DNA of 64,000 nt from the NCBI GenBank assembly GCA_031423615.1, contig JANPFV010000106.1, positions 1 through 64,000 on the forward strand, in the 5' to 3' direction. Positions 23,671-32,764 of this stretch are shown one piece after another. The translations under genes and the position numbers were made by a program. The notes beneath the pieces are model-generated. The model saw nothing but the letters and a program-made list of their open reading frames with translations. It was not told where the DNA came from and did no database searches. Within the stretch, counting starts at the first letter, position 1. Every line of letters begins with the position of its first letter. This DNA is from JADLGJ01 sp031423615 (GTDB taxonomy: Bacteria > Omnitrophota > Gorgyraeia > Zapsychrales > JANLHA01).

Positions 23671-25056
23671 CTAGGCCTTTCCGATGCGGTACTTCTTTCC
23701 CTTGATCTTCCCAGCCTGCAAGCGGCTTACCGCCTGTTGGACCTTTTGGACCGCAACAGCCACATAGGTATTAACCTCAAGAATGCGGATGGCCCCCACA
23801 TCTTTTGCTTCCAAACCGGCTTCTTTGGTCAGCGCGCCGAGAATGTCGCCCGGACGAATATTGTCCTTTCGCCCGCCGCTGATATAAATGGTCGCCATAG
23901 AAGGTTTCAAGGCAAACTCTTTATTTCTTTTCAAAACGCTCAATTCCACAATTTCACATGCCACTTTCAAATAATCCGCAATGCCCGCGAGGTAATAGCG
24001 TTGCTTACCGATAAACAAACTCAAGGCCAATCCTTGCAATCCCGCCCGTGCGGTGCGTCCGATGCGATGAATATAAAGCTCATGTTCCGACGGCAGATCG
24101 TAATTAATCACCGCGCCCACATTTTTAATATCCAGCCCACGGGCCGCCAAATCCGTGGCCACCAAGACACAACAACTTTTATTGGCAAACTTTGTCAAAA
24201 CCAAGGTTCGATCCTGCTGTTGAAGATCGGAATGAATTTCTAAAGCTTCGACCTGTTGTTTACGTAACAATTGGGCCACCTTGGCGCATACCACCCGGCT
24301 TTTACAAAAAATAATGGCGGATTCCGGCCGGTAATGTCCCAGCAAAAGCATGAGCGCATCAGGCTTATGATCTTCGCCGTCCACTTTAAAAAACAACTGC
24401 TTAAGGTCATTGATTTCATGCTGTGAATCGATACTCACCTGGGCCGGATCATCCTGCAAACTCGAACTCAACGCCTTGATTCCGTGGGGAAACGTTGCGG
24501 AAAACAATAATGTCTGACGGTTCTGCGGTGTATGAGCCACAATGGCGTTGATTTCGCTGCTAAATCCCAATTCCAGCAACCGGTCAGCCTCATCCAGCAC
24601 AAAAACCTTTAACCCATCCAGTTTTAATGCCCCTTTCTCAATCAATTTGATAATGCGGCCGGGTGTCCCAACGACAATATGAGCGCCTTGTTTGAGCGAT
24701 TTGATTTTGTGGCGCTCCTCAGTCCCTCCCGCCAGAGAAAGAACTTTAATATTACTCGTAAAGCGCGCCAGCCGACGGATTTCGACGCACACCTGATCGG
24801 CCAATTCTCTCGTCGGACAAAGCACCAGCGCCTGCGGATCATTGAGGGCCATGTCCAATTGAGCAAGAATACCCAAACCGAACGCCGCCGTCTTTCCGCT
24901 GCCCGTGTTCGCCTGCCCGATCAAATCCCGACCGGCCAAAATAAAAGGCAACCCTTGTTCTTGGATCGGCGTCATCTCTAAATATTTGAGCGATTCTAAA
25001 TTGGCCAGAATCTCTGGACTTAAACCTAAACCTTTAAACTTTTTTGTATGTGTCAT
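23671..25056 (-). CDS. dbpA: DEAD-box ATP-dependent RNA helicase DbpA
   Basis: A 461-residue helicase. RecA1 carries Q-motif IQEQGLP, Walker A ANTGSGKT (Lys55), LDEADRLLELGF and SAT. RecA2 carries ATDLAARGLD and HRIGRTARAG. The last ~75 residues (IYISGGRKDNIRPGDILGAL onward) form the DbpA RNA-binding domain, which targets hairpin 92 of 23S rRNA during large-subunit assembly. Length equals that of E. coli DbpA (457). It is the last gene of a dense minus-strand block and lies 3 bp downstream of the SDR gene. No clear terminator follows, only an A/T-rich run with poly-T. Confidence 0.93.
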   Translation of the reverse strand: MTHTKKFKGLGLSPEILANLESLKYLEMTPIQEQGLPFILAGRDLIGQANTGSGKTAAFGLGILAQLDMALNDPQALVLCPTRELADQVCVEIRRLARFTSNIKVLSLAGGTEERHKIKSLKQGAHIVVGTPGRIIKLIEKGALKLDGLKVFVLDEADRLLELGFSSEINAIVAHTPQNRQTLLFSATFPHGIKALSSSLQDDPAQVSIDSQHEINDLKQLFFKVDGEDHKPDALMLLLGHYRPESAIIFCKSRVVCAKVAQLLRKQQVEALEIHSDLQQQDRTLVLTKFANKSCCVLVATDLAARGLDIKNVGAVINYDLPSEHELYIHRIGRTARAGLQGLALSLFIGKQRYYLAGIADYLKVACEIVELSVLKRNKEFALKPSMATIYISGGRKDNIRPGDILGALTKEAGLEAKDVGAIRILEVNTYVAVAVQKVQQAVSRLQAGKIKGKKYRIGKA

Positions 25057-25059
25057 CCT

Positions 25060-26634
25060 TTACCAATCTACGGGGGCATAGTCTTTAAGAAACTTTCCGC
25101 ACCAGTGTTGGCCTCTTAATATCCCGTCAAAGAAGGGGTCACAGACCCGCGCGGCCCCGTCGACAATATCCAAAGGCGGTTGAAAATCATGCATCGTTTG
25201 TTTACGCTGCGACAAAGCCAGAGGGTCTTCATCCGTGACCCAGCCCGTGTCGACGGCATTCATAAAAATTCCATAATTAGCCAGATCACTCGCCGAAGTA
25301 TGGGTCAACATATTCAATGCGGCCTTGGCCATATTGGTATGTGGGTGGCGGTCGGTTTTGGTAAAACGGTGAAACTTCCCTTCCATAGCGGAAACATTGA
25401 CAATATGTTTCTTTCCTGTGTTGTCGCGCTTCATCATCCGGGACAATTTATTACAGAGAACAAAAGGGGCTATGGCATTGACCAGTTGCAATTCAATCAT
25501 TTCCGCCGTGGGAATATCACCTAATCGCAGGCGCCAGCTGTTGGTTTCGCGCAAATCCACCTGCTGTAAATCAGCATCCAGTTTCCCTTGCGGAAAAATT
25601 TTCTCGACGGATAAATTGGTATCATGGGTGTAAGGAATTTGGGAAAGCTGGGCCGATGCGCTCAAGCCAATTCCAATAAGAGGCCCATTCCAACTCAGCC
25701 CAGGTTTTTGAAACGAGTCAACCGCAAGGGCGGGTTCCTTCACCAGACTTAAAGAAGGGACAACTTTTCTTTTGCATTCTTCGAAAGGCCGCAAAAGATT
25801 TTGCACTTTGAGCGGCAGGTCATTAAAGGACATCCTTTCATTCTCCAGCAAATGGCTGTAAAAACCCGGAGGACGTCGAACAGTTTGAGCGGCATTGTTA
25901 ATGAGCAAATCCAAGCGATCGTATTTCTCTTCTACATAATTGCAAAAAAGTTCCACACTGGGTGTATGGCGCAAGTCCAGTCCATAAATATGCAGCCGAT
26001 CCTTCCATTGGTTGAAATCTTTTTCCCGAGAGTAACGCCAAGCCGAATCGACGGGAAAGCGGGTCGTCGCAATGACCTGGGCCCCCGCGCGAAGCATCAT
26101 GAGCGCTGACTGATAACCGATCTTCAAACGGGAACCCGTAATGAGCGCCACCTGTCCTTCGAGCGAAGCGGTCTGAAAACGCTTGGTATAGTTCAATTGT
26201 GCGCACACCGGACACATGGAATCATAAAAAAAATGCAGACGGGTAAAAGAAGTTTTACAAATATAACACGCCCGGGGATTGACCAATTGTGTCGCTTGAA
26301 AAGGTTCGCTGTCTTGCGCCTGCGTGATTTTACCCGGCGCGATAAAAACCGCCGCTTCCCGGGCACTGCGGATTCCCGTCGCAGCGCGGGCCCGGCGCTC
26401 GTGATCGTCAATTTTCTGGCGCTTCAAACGGTCACGGTCGCGGTGACGTTTGCGAAGTTCATACTTATCGGGACGGGAAATTTGACCCGCCGCACTCAAG
26501 AGGGCTACTTTTTGTTCTAAAGATAAATGCGCCAGCTCGACGCTGTTTTGGGCCAGATATTGGAGCACCGCGATACAGGTGTTTATTTCGTCGGTGGAAA
26601 GTGTGGGAGGAGCTATCCGTTCGGTATTGTTCAT
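25060..26634 (-). CDS. SDR-like oxidoreductase with zinc knuckle and altered active site
   Basis: A 524-residue protein. Residues ~1-115 are helical and charged. Cys123-x2-Cys126 and Cys141-x2-Cys144 (CYIC, CPVC) make a zinc-ribbon-like insert. From ~160 a short-chain dehydrogenase Rossmann fold follows: ITGSRLKIG at 165-173, DLRH, NNAAQ at 246-250. An insertion of about 120 residues separates NNAAQ from the LQLVNAIAP helix. Ser415 of the catalytic triad is present, but the YxxxK tyrosine is Thr433 (HTNMAK, Lys437 kept). Dehydrogenase activity is therefore doubtful; nucleotide binding looks intact. Start at 26634 is set by AAGG. Related proteins with HPHTNMAKAALN are known but unassigned. Confidence 0.75.
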   Translation of the reverse strand: MNNTERIAPPTLSTDEINTCIAVLQYLAQNSVELAHLSLEQKVALLSAAGQISRPDKYELRKRHRDRDRLKRQKIDDHERRARAATGIRSAREAAVFIAPGKITQAQDSEPFQATQLVNPRACYICKTSFTRLHFFYDSMCPVCAQLNYTKRFQTASLEGQVALITGSRLKIGYQSALMMLRAGAQVIATTRFPVDSAWRYSREKDFNQWKDRLHIYGLDLRHTPSVELFCNYVEEKYDRLDLLINNAAQTVRRPPGFYSHLLENERMSFNDLPLKVQNLLRPFEECKRKVVPSLSLVKEPALAVDSFQKPGLSWNGPLIGIGLSASAQLSQIPYTHDTNLSVEKIFPQGKLDADLQQVDLRETNSWRLRLGDIPTAEMIELQLVNAIAPFVLCNKLSRMMKRDNTGKKHIVNVSAMEGKFHRFTKTDRHPHTNMAKAALNMLTHTSASDLANYGIFMNAVDTGWVTDEDPLALSQRKQTMHDFQPPLDIVDGAARVCDPFFDGILRGQHWCGKFLKDYAPVDW

Positions 26635-26641
26635 GGAAACC

Positions 26642-28006
26642 TTAAGCAAAAACAACTTTCTGGGCATCAAACTCATTGACTTTTTCACGCAAAAGGGCAT
26701 AGGGCCCCGGATCTTCATCGCAAGCCATCCAGCCCGCCTGGGACCCTCCATGCAGTTCTTCCACAGCTTGTCCCTTTTCATTGAAAAGTTCCTTGATTTC
26801 GAAAATAATATCGCGGTCGGGAAGACACAGCTCATGCGTTTGCCCAATTTTGATAGTATTGCGGGCTTCCAATGCGATCCACTTTCTTTCGGCATCATAT
26901 CCTTTAACCAGACCAGTGAAACGATAAGCACTGTATTGCGAATTACCGCTCTGGTATTCTTGGCCGTCCTTGCCGGGATTGCCGTGCAAGAATCCGCCGA
27001 TAAAACCGCGGTTGGATGTTGCAAAAATGTCTCGGGTATGTTCCGGATTAAAAGGTCGGCCCGCCGCTAAATCATCAATGGCCCGGCGATACGCGCGCGT
27101 CACCATGGAAAGATAGTAAACCGATTTGGAACGGCCTTCGACTTTGAAAGAACCCACTCCCGCATCCCGCAATTCTTCCAGAGAATTGATGGCACAAAGG
27201 TCCTTAGAATTCATAAGATAACTGCCATTCTCATCTTCATCGAGTTCAAAAAGTTCATCCGGCCTTTCGCTTTCTTTCACATAATACTGGCCTTGGAGCG
27301 GTGTATAATCTTGCCCATCAGCTGTTTGGGTTTTATCGGGATTGTCCGGCCGGCCGCAGCCTTCCGGCTGAATGTCGCCCTTCTTATAAACTTTATATTC
27401 CCACCGGCAGGAATTAGCGCAGGCACCCTGATTCCCGTCGCGATTGCTCAAATAATTGGAAATCAAACAGCGGCCGGAATAGGCCATGCAGATCGCACCG
27501 TGCACGAAGGACTCTAATTCCATGTCGGGACAGGCCGTATGGATATCTTTCATTTCCTTAATACTGATCTCGCGTGAAACAATAATGCGCTTAGCCCCGT
27601 TGCGCTGCCAAAATCTTACCGACGCGTAATTGATCGTATTGGCCTGCACGGAAATGTGAACAATTTGCTCAGGAAAATTTTCCATGAGCAGCATAATCAG
27701 TCCGGGATCCGACATGATCCAAGCATCAGGTTTGCAAAGCCGCAAAAGTTCGGCGACATATTTGGGAAAAGATTCCAGCTTATGACTGTGAGGAAAAATG
27801 TTGGCCGTGACATAGGCCTTTTTTCCCAGACCATGGGCGTACTTGACCGCTTCGGCGACCTGTTCAAAACTTTTAAAACCATTCTCGCGAGCACGCAAGG
27901 AAAAACGGGGAATGCCAAGATAGACAGCGTCCGCGCCAAAAGCGAAAGCAAATTTCACTTTTTCAAAATCTCCGCCGGGCATCAAAAGTTCAGGAACCAT
28001 GGTCAC
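26642..28006 (-). CDS. trhP: Peptidase U32 family / tRNA uridine hydroxylation protein TrhP (YegQ)
   Basis: A 454-residue U32-family protein, nearly identical in length to E. coli YegQ/TrhP (453), which takes part in prephenate-dependent 5-hydroxyuridine formation in tRNA. The conserved start ELLMPGGDFEKVKFAFAFGA, HISVQANTINY, and the cysteine cluster CMAYSGRCLISNYL...GACANSCRW (likely iron-sulfur ligands) are present. The C-terminal beta domain starts near 370. It overlaps the upstream GHL10 gene by 4 bp and is followed after 7 bp by the SDR gene. Protease activity is not expected despite the family name. Confidence 0.88.
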   Translation of the reverse strand: MTMVPELLMPGGDFEKVKFAFAFGADAVYLGIPRFSLRARENGFKSFEQVAEAVKYAHGLGKKAYVTANIFPHSHKLESFPKYVAELLRLCKPDAWIMSDPGLIMLLMENFPEQIVHISVQANTINYASVRFWQRNGAKRIIVSREISIKEMKDIHTACPDMELESFVHGAICMAYSGRCLISNYLSNRDGNQGACANSCRWEYKVYKKGDIQPEGCGRPDNPDKTQTADGQDYTPLQGQYYVKESERPDELFELDEDENGSYLMNSKDLCAINSLEELRDAGVGSFKVEGRSKSVYYLSMVTRAYRRAIDDLAAGRPFNPEHTRDIFATSNRGFIGGFLHGNPGKDGQEYQSGNSQYSAYRFTGLVKGYDAERKWIALEARNTIKIGQTHELCLPDRDIIFEIKELFNEKGQAVEELHGGSQAGWMACDEDPGPYALLREKVNEFDAQKVVFA

Positions 28007-29142
28007 AGCTTTTCTCCAAGTTTAGAATTCTTTAGTAAACTGCCGTAATGAAAGACAGCACATGTGACACCATATCGCCGGCATATCAGCAATTCCTTTT
28101 CAAACACATCGGGATTCTGTAAAAATTTATAAGCCCCAACCCCAATCTTAATCTTTTGTAAACTCCCTATCTTGACTTTGATATTTTCTATCCCTTGCTC
28201 ATATTCTTCCGGCACATCAGAATAGTCCATTATTGTCACAAAATCAACAATGCTGGTACCGACCCACGTCGCCCAATCTTGAAAAGCCTCGTGATACGCC
28301 CGGGAATAGGGCATACATCCCGTCGTCGAAACTTGAATGGCGGGATGTAATGAACGCGCTTTTTCTTTCAACATAAAAAGAAGTTCCGTCACTTGATCCC
28401 GCTTCCACTGTTTCCATCCGTCGCTTTCCTCGTCGATATGGGTGACACCGTTGGCTTTCTTGTAGCGATCCATATTGATTTGGGTGTAACCATAGTGCGG
28501 ATGCATGTCGGGATAGCGGATATAGTCGAATTGGATGCCGTCAAGATGAGGATAGGTTTTTACCACCTCTTCTACAAGAATCGTCAGGTCCGTTCGCACT
28601 CGAAGGTCACCGGGTTCAAGGAAATACTGGTCGTCAATTTTATAATCTTCGATCTTCCTTTTTTTTTGCGTATTTCTCGTCAGGATATCCGGCCCATATT
28701 TCTTTAAAAAAAAGGCGTCGGTGTTGGCGCCGAGGCTTAAAAGATTCATCCACGCATGCACCTCAAGGCCCGCACGGTGCGCTTCCAAGATGAGTAAGGC
28801 CAACGGATCTTCCCCCACTTTCGCAACTGCATCGTGATAAGGCTCACTGTCGGCTATACGAGACGGAAACCAACTTTTATTAGACCGGTAAACTTGCACA
28901 AAAAGAATTTTGATCTTTTTCTCTTTAGCAAAGGCCACAAGGCGGGTGATTTCCTCTCGGCTGGAAAAAACCGGCGGGTCCTGAATCTGAGAGACAAATA
29001 AAGCCTGCGGCGCTGGATCCTGAGCGCGGACAGGGACACAAAAAGAAATGATAAAGAAAATGAAAAATAATATCGCGGGGCGCTGGCCTAGAGTTAATTC
29101 AGTCCTGCCCGAGCCTAAGCCTTGAAAATATCTAATCCTCAT
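28003..29142 (-). CDS. Family 10-like glycosyl hydrolase (GHL10), secreted
   Basis: A 379-residue protein with an N-terminal signal/anchor (PAILFFIFFIISFCVPVRAQ, about 24-41) and a TIM-barrel-like domain of the GHL10/DUF187 type (PF02638). Diagnostic stretches are KIKILFVQVY, HAWMNLLSLG, YPHLDGIQFDYIRYP and VDFVTIMDYSD. Family members are thought to act on peptidoglycan or cell-wall glycans and lack a proven mechanism in most cases. It overlaps the polysaccharide deacetylase gene upstream by 11 bp, an association that fits cell-wall or exopolysaccharide processing in the periplasm. Confidence 0.8.
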   Translation of the reverse strand: MRIRYFQGLGSGRTELTLGQRPAILFFIFFIISFCVPVRAQDPAPQALFVSQIQDPPVFSSREEITRLVAFAKEKKIKILFVQVYRSNKSWFPSRIADSEPYHDAVAKVGEDPLALLILEAHRAGLEVHAWMNLLSLGANTDAFFLKKYGPDILTRNTQKKRKIEDYKIDDQYFLEPGDLRVRTDLTILVEEVVKTYPHLDGIQFDYIRYPDMHPHYGYTQINMDRYKKANGVTHIDEESDGWKQWKRDQVTELLFMLKEKARSLHPAIQVSTTGCMPYSRAYHEAFQDWATWVGTSIVDFVTIMDYSDVPEEYEQGIENIKVKIGSLQKIKIGVGAYKFLQNPDVFEKELLICRRYGVTCAVFHYGSLLKNSKLGEKL

Positions 29143-29920
29143 GATTTCCTCTGACGTGTTGTATGCTTTTTTCCAAATCCTTCAATGTCATGTCTCCCTC
29201 AATGGCTATTCGGCCCATCGTGTAGGTTTTGTCCGCCCGGTAAATATATCCTATGTTGCTTCCGCTTACCACAACCGCACTTTGGTACCCGGCCTTCTTG
29301 ACCATTTCAATGACCTTTTCGCTATAATTACCGAAAGGATAGGCAAAAATAGTCACCGGCTTTTGGAGATGACTTTCCAATGCTTTCCTGGACTCCGTTA
29401 TCTCCCGATAAGCCTGTTGATCACTTAAACCTGTCAAATGCGGATGTGTCACCGAGTGAGATTGGATATCGGCCACAGGAGAAGCCGCCATATCTTTAAG
29501 ATCTTCCCATGTCACAAACGCGGAATGTCCGGCCGATTCGGTGGTGATAAAAAATGTCGCCGGAAAATGATATTTCCGCAGCACAGGGAAAACAATGGTG
29601 TAGTGATCTTTCCACCCATCATCAAATGTCAAAACCAGAGGGTTCTTCGGGAGAGGGGAGCCCTTCTGAATATACTGGCTCAATTCCAATACACTCATGA
29701 CCGTAAATCCCTTTTGCTGAATCCATTGGATGTGCAGAGCAAACTGTTCAGGGGTCACCGACCAACGGCGCAAAGCCGCACTCGCATCGTCGGGCGTGAC
29801 TTGGATATGATGATATAAAAGAACCGGAACAGGGACAGTGTCCCGCGGGTCCGCATGGGCCAATTTTACCGATAATAATCCCGCAGAAAATAAAAAAAGA
29901 ATAAAGACCGTGCGGCTCAT
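29132..29920 (-). CDS. Secreted polysaccharide deacetylase (NodB homology domain)
   Basis: A 262-residue exported carbohydrate esterase family 4 enzyme. Signal peptide MSRTVFILFLFSAGLLSVKL is cut near HADPR. NodB motifs: VLLYHHI, motif 1 TFDDGWKDH (catalytic base and metal Asp), motif 2 HSVTHPHL (metal histidines), motif 3 YPFGNYS. It would remove N-acetyl groups from peptidoglycan or an extracellular glucosamine polymer. ATG at 29920 forms an ATGA overlap with the prfC stop, supporting this start over the one at 29986. GHL10 follows with an overlap. Confidence 0.9.
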   Translation of the reverse strand: MSRTVFILFLFSAGLLSVKLAHADPRDTVPVPVLLYHHIQVTPDDASAALRRWSVTPEQFALHIQWIQQKGFTVMSVLELSQYIQKGSPLPKNPLVLTFDDGWKDHYTIVFPVLRKYHFPATFFITTESAGHSAFVTWEDLKDMAASPVADIQSHSVTHPHLTGLSDQQAYREITESRKALESHLQKPVTIFAYPFGNYSEKVIEMVKKAGYQSAVVVSGSNIGYIYRADKTYTMGRIAIEGDMTLKDLEKSIQHVRGNHED

Positions 29921-31512
29921 GAACTTGGCGGGGAATCGAAAAGTTTTACTTCGGGATGATTGTCGCTGTAATACCGCAAATACCATTCGGTCGTAAATAA
30001 AAGGACCCTCCGGCCTTGATCGTCCGTGGCCAGCGCGGCACCCTGCGGCAAGGAATGGGTCATCTCCGCATTTTCCAGACGAGACTCAACCCAGCGCATG
30101 ACTTTCCACGGCATCATGTCCAAGTCCGTCGGAGAACCGTATTCATCTTTCAAACGGTACTGCAAAACCTCAAACTGTAAAGGCCCGACCGCCCCCAAGA
30201 GAGGCGTATTTTGACGGGAATTCTGCAAAGTAAAAGTCTGCACAATATCTTCGGCCAGCAAATGGTCCAGCCCTTTACGAAAAGATTTGGCGGTCGCCGA
30301 TGAAGAATTCTGCAAATATCCAAAACATTCCGGCGCGAATCGCGGGATCTCAGTATAAATAAGTTTGGGATCCGTGCTGATCGTGTCGCCGATCCGAAAA
30401 TCCAGTTTCGTGACAAAACCGATAATGTCGCCGGGAAAAGCTTCATTCATGACTTCCCGGTCGCGGCCAAACAAATTAAACGAATCCGACAAACGGATCA
30501 TCCGTTTCGAACGGGCATGATAAACGCTCATGTCCCGATAAAATTGGCCGGAGCAAACCCGGGCAAAAACGACCCGGTCTCGGTGCAAAGGATTCATATT
30601 GGTTTGCACTTTAAAAATGAATGCGGAAAAATCCTTGCTATCGAGCGGCACGAGGCCCGTCGTAGATCTACGGGGCGAAGGCGCCGCGGAATATTCCAAA
30701 AAACCTTTCAATAAAAATTCCACACCAAAATTATTGGCAGCGCTGCCAAAGAAAACCGGCGTCGTCCTTCCCTCTAAGACCGCCTGAGGATCAAATCCGC
30801 CGTGAGCTCCTTCCAGCATGGCCAATTCTTCGACCACTTCATGATAAACCTGGGCGTTTAAAATATTTTTCACCGAGGGATCAGAAAGGTCATGCACCGA
30901 GACGGGGGCCCGGTAAGCGCCTCCGGGGACACGTTCGAAAAGATGCACCTCCTTATTCAACCGGTCATAAATCCCTTTAAACTCCTGACCATTTCCCAAA
31001 GGCCAGTTGACGGGATAAGCATGCAGATTAAGGATTTTCTCCAATTCATCAATCAGTTCCAAGGGAGAACGAGCCGGACGATCAAGCTTATTCATAAAGG
31101 TAAAAATAGGAATGCCCCGTTTACGGCAAATTTCAAAAAGTTTTCGCGTTTGCGTCTGGATCCCTTTCCCGGCGTCGATGACCATGATGACCGCATCAAC
31201 GGCCATGAGAACCCGGTAAGTGTCCTCGGAGAAATCTTTGTGCCCCGGCGTATCCAGCAAATTCAAGCGGAACAGTCCATAATCAAATTGCAAAACCGTC
31301 GAGGAAATTGAAATCCCCCGTTTTTTTTCCAACTCCATCCAGTCCGACGCTGTCTCGCGCTGCTTTTTCTTTGCCGTCACGGAACCGGCCAAATCGAGAG
31401 CGCCGCCATATAATAAAAGTTTCTCGGTGAGAGTGGTTTTACCAGCGTCGGGATGCGAAATGATCGCGAATGTACGTCGGCGGGCTATTTCTTCCCGCAA
31501 TTCCATATTCAT
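29917..31512 (-). CDS. prfC: Peptide chain release factor 3
   Basis: A 531-residue translational GTPase that recycles RF1/RF2 from terminated ribosomes. G1 SHPDAGKTTLTEKLL (19-33), switch region EKKRGISISSTV, G3 DTPGHKDFSEDTYR and G4 NKLDRPAR are all intact. Domain II and the long domain III complete the family length (E. coli 529). It is preceded by pyk after a 24-bp gap and overlaps the deacetylase by ATGA. Confidence 0.95.
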   Translation of the reverse strand: MNMELREEIARRRTFAIISHPDAGKTTLTEKLLLYGGALDLAGSVTAKKKQRETASDWMELEKKRGISISSTVLQFDYGLFRLNLLDTPGHKDFSEDTYRVLMAVDAVIMVIDAGKGIQTQTRKLFEICRKRGIPIFTFMNKLDRPARSPLELIDELEKILNLHAYPVNWPLGNGQEFKGIYDRLNKEVHLFERVPGGAYRAPVSVHDLSDPSVKNILNAQVYHEVVEELAMLEGAHGGFDPQAVLEGRTTPVFFGSAANNFGVEFLLKGFLEYSAAPSPRRSTTGLVPLDSKDFSAFIFKVQTNMNPLHRDRVVFARVCSGQFYRDMSVYHARSKRMIRLSDSFNLFGRDREVMNEAFPGDIIGFVTKLDFRIGDTISTDPKLIYTEIPRFAPECFGYLQNSSSATAKSFRKGLDHLLAEDIVQTFTLQNSRQNTPLLGAVGPLQFEVLQYRLKDEYGSPTDLDMMPWKVMRWVESRLENAEMTHSLPQGAALATDDQGRRVLLFTTEWYLRYYSDNHPEVKLFDSPPSS

Positions 31513-31536
31513 GGGAGTGTTTTTCTAAATAACGGC

Positions 31537-32550
31537 TTAGCCGTCCTGTTCTGCGAAGCGAATGATCTTGTTCATCATATCCACGCATTCGACGGGATAA
31601 GCGCCGGTAGCCGTCTCGGCGGAAAGCATCACGTAATTGGTCCCATCTAAAATGGCGTTGGCCACATCGGAAACCTCAGCGCGCGTCGGTCTTAAATTTT
31701 CGGTCATGCTTTCCAGCATTTGGGTTGCAGTAATGGCGATTTTCCAGGAACGGTTGCATTTGCGAATAATTCTTTTTTGGATCATGGGCACTTCATAAAT
31801 GGGTACAGAAACACCCAGGTCTCCCCGGGCAATCAAGATACCCGCACACGATTCCATGATCCCGTCGACATTCCGGAGTCCCTCGCGGTCTTCAATCTTG
31901 GCAATAAGCAAAGGCTGATGCCCATTTTTAGGAATATATTTTTGTAAATTCATGATGTCATTCTTATTGCGCACAAAGGACTGGGCGATAAAATCGACAT
32001 TATTCTTGAGGCAGAATTTCAGGTTGATCACATCCTTATCCGTGATGCCCTTAAACTGCAAGCGCACATCGGGAATGTTGATCCCTTTGTCCTGCTTAAT
32101 CACCCCTCCCACAAAAACCCGCGTCCGCAAAACATTTTTGGCGTGACCTTGGACCACAAGGGCGATGTTCCCATCATCGATGAAAATGTAACTTCCCTTC
32201 TTGATCTGTCCCAGAGGCCCGTAATAGTCGAAAGGAAGCATGCGGCCATCCCCCATCACATCCTTGTTTGTCAAGAAAATTTCCTGTCCCTTCTTGACGA
32301 CAACCCCGGCCTTCTCCTTTAAACGGCCGATACGAACACGGTAACCTTCCAGATCGCCAAGAATCTTAATATGCCTATGATGTTTACGATTGAGGGTCCG
32401 GATCGTATCAATTTTGTCCTGATGTTCATCCAGCGTACCATGCGAAAAATTAAGACGGACAACATCCATTCCTGCCCGCATCATCTTTAACAAGACGGCG
32501 CTGGTTTCCGACGCCGGCCCCAGAGTGCAAATGATTTTGGTTTTAGACAT
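31537..32550 (-). CDS. pyk: Pyruvate kinase lacking the C-terminal regulatory domain
   Basis: A 337-residue pyruvate kinase consisting of the A (TIM barrel) and B domains only; most bacterial enzymes have about 470 residues. Present are KIICTLGPAS, VVRLNFSHG, the catalytic-lysine strand LLIAKIEDREGLRN, GILIARGDLGV, and ATQMLESM with the RAEVSDVANAILDG loop. The usual DLxGPKIR element reads DLEGYRVRIG, changing residues near the K+/ADP site. The sequence stops after YPVECVDMMNKIIRFAE, exactly where the C domain would begin, and the stop is followed at once by prfC, so this is a clean domain-short form rather than a frameshift. It likely lacks allosteric control, or it could be a paralogue with another role. 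Confidence 0.83.
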   Translation of the reverse strand: MSKTKIICTLGPASETSAVLLKMMRAGMDVVRLNFSHGTLDEHQDKIDTIRTLNRKHHRHIKILGDLEGYRVRIGRLKEKAGVVVKKGQEIFLTNKDVMGDGRMLPFDYYGPLGQIKKGSYIFIDDGNIALVVQGHAKNVLRTRVFVGGVIKQDKGINIPDVRLQFKGITDKDVINLKFCLKNNVDFIAQSFVRNKNDIMNLQKYIPKNGHQPLLIAKIEDREGLRNVDGIMESCAGILIARGDLGVSVPIYEVPMIQKRIIRKCNRSWKIAITATQMLESMTENLRPTRAEVSDVANAILDGTNYVMLSAETATGAYPVECVDMMNKIIRFAEQDG

Positions 32551-32622
32551 AGGGCTAATTGTAGCATTAAATGTCGGCTAAAAAAACAAAAACCCCTAAC
32601 AAATATTTGCACTCTGATCCAA

Positions 32623-32651
32623 TTGTAATAATTGCCGACCGGACTTATAAA
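32623..32651 (+). promoter_or_regulatory. Candidate sigma70 promoter of the acyltransferase gene
   Basis: TTGTAA (32623-32628), 17-nt spacer, TATAAA (32646-32651), 114 bp before the ATG of the left-handed beta-helix acyltransferase. The rest of the 214-bp divergent region between pyk and this gene shows no other feature I can support. Confidence 0.45.
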
Positions 32652-32764
32652 AGTTGTGATAAAATCCGCAAAGGAAAGTTCCAGGGGATTTAAAAAACCG
32701 TCTGATTAGCCGGCGATTATCTATTATCATTTTCACAATTAATATAGAGGAGACTTCTAAATCT

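Noticed and set aside
26635..27024. 130-residue extension of the SDR protein
   Set aside because: Shadow of the trhP reading frame; low similarity to any protein and no ribosome-binding site.
29832..29844. 13-nt palindrome GGGACAGTGTCCC resembling REP-type repeats
   Set aside because: Lies in frame inside the deacetylase gene, encoding a normal part of the mature N-terminus; probably chance.
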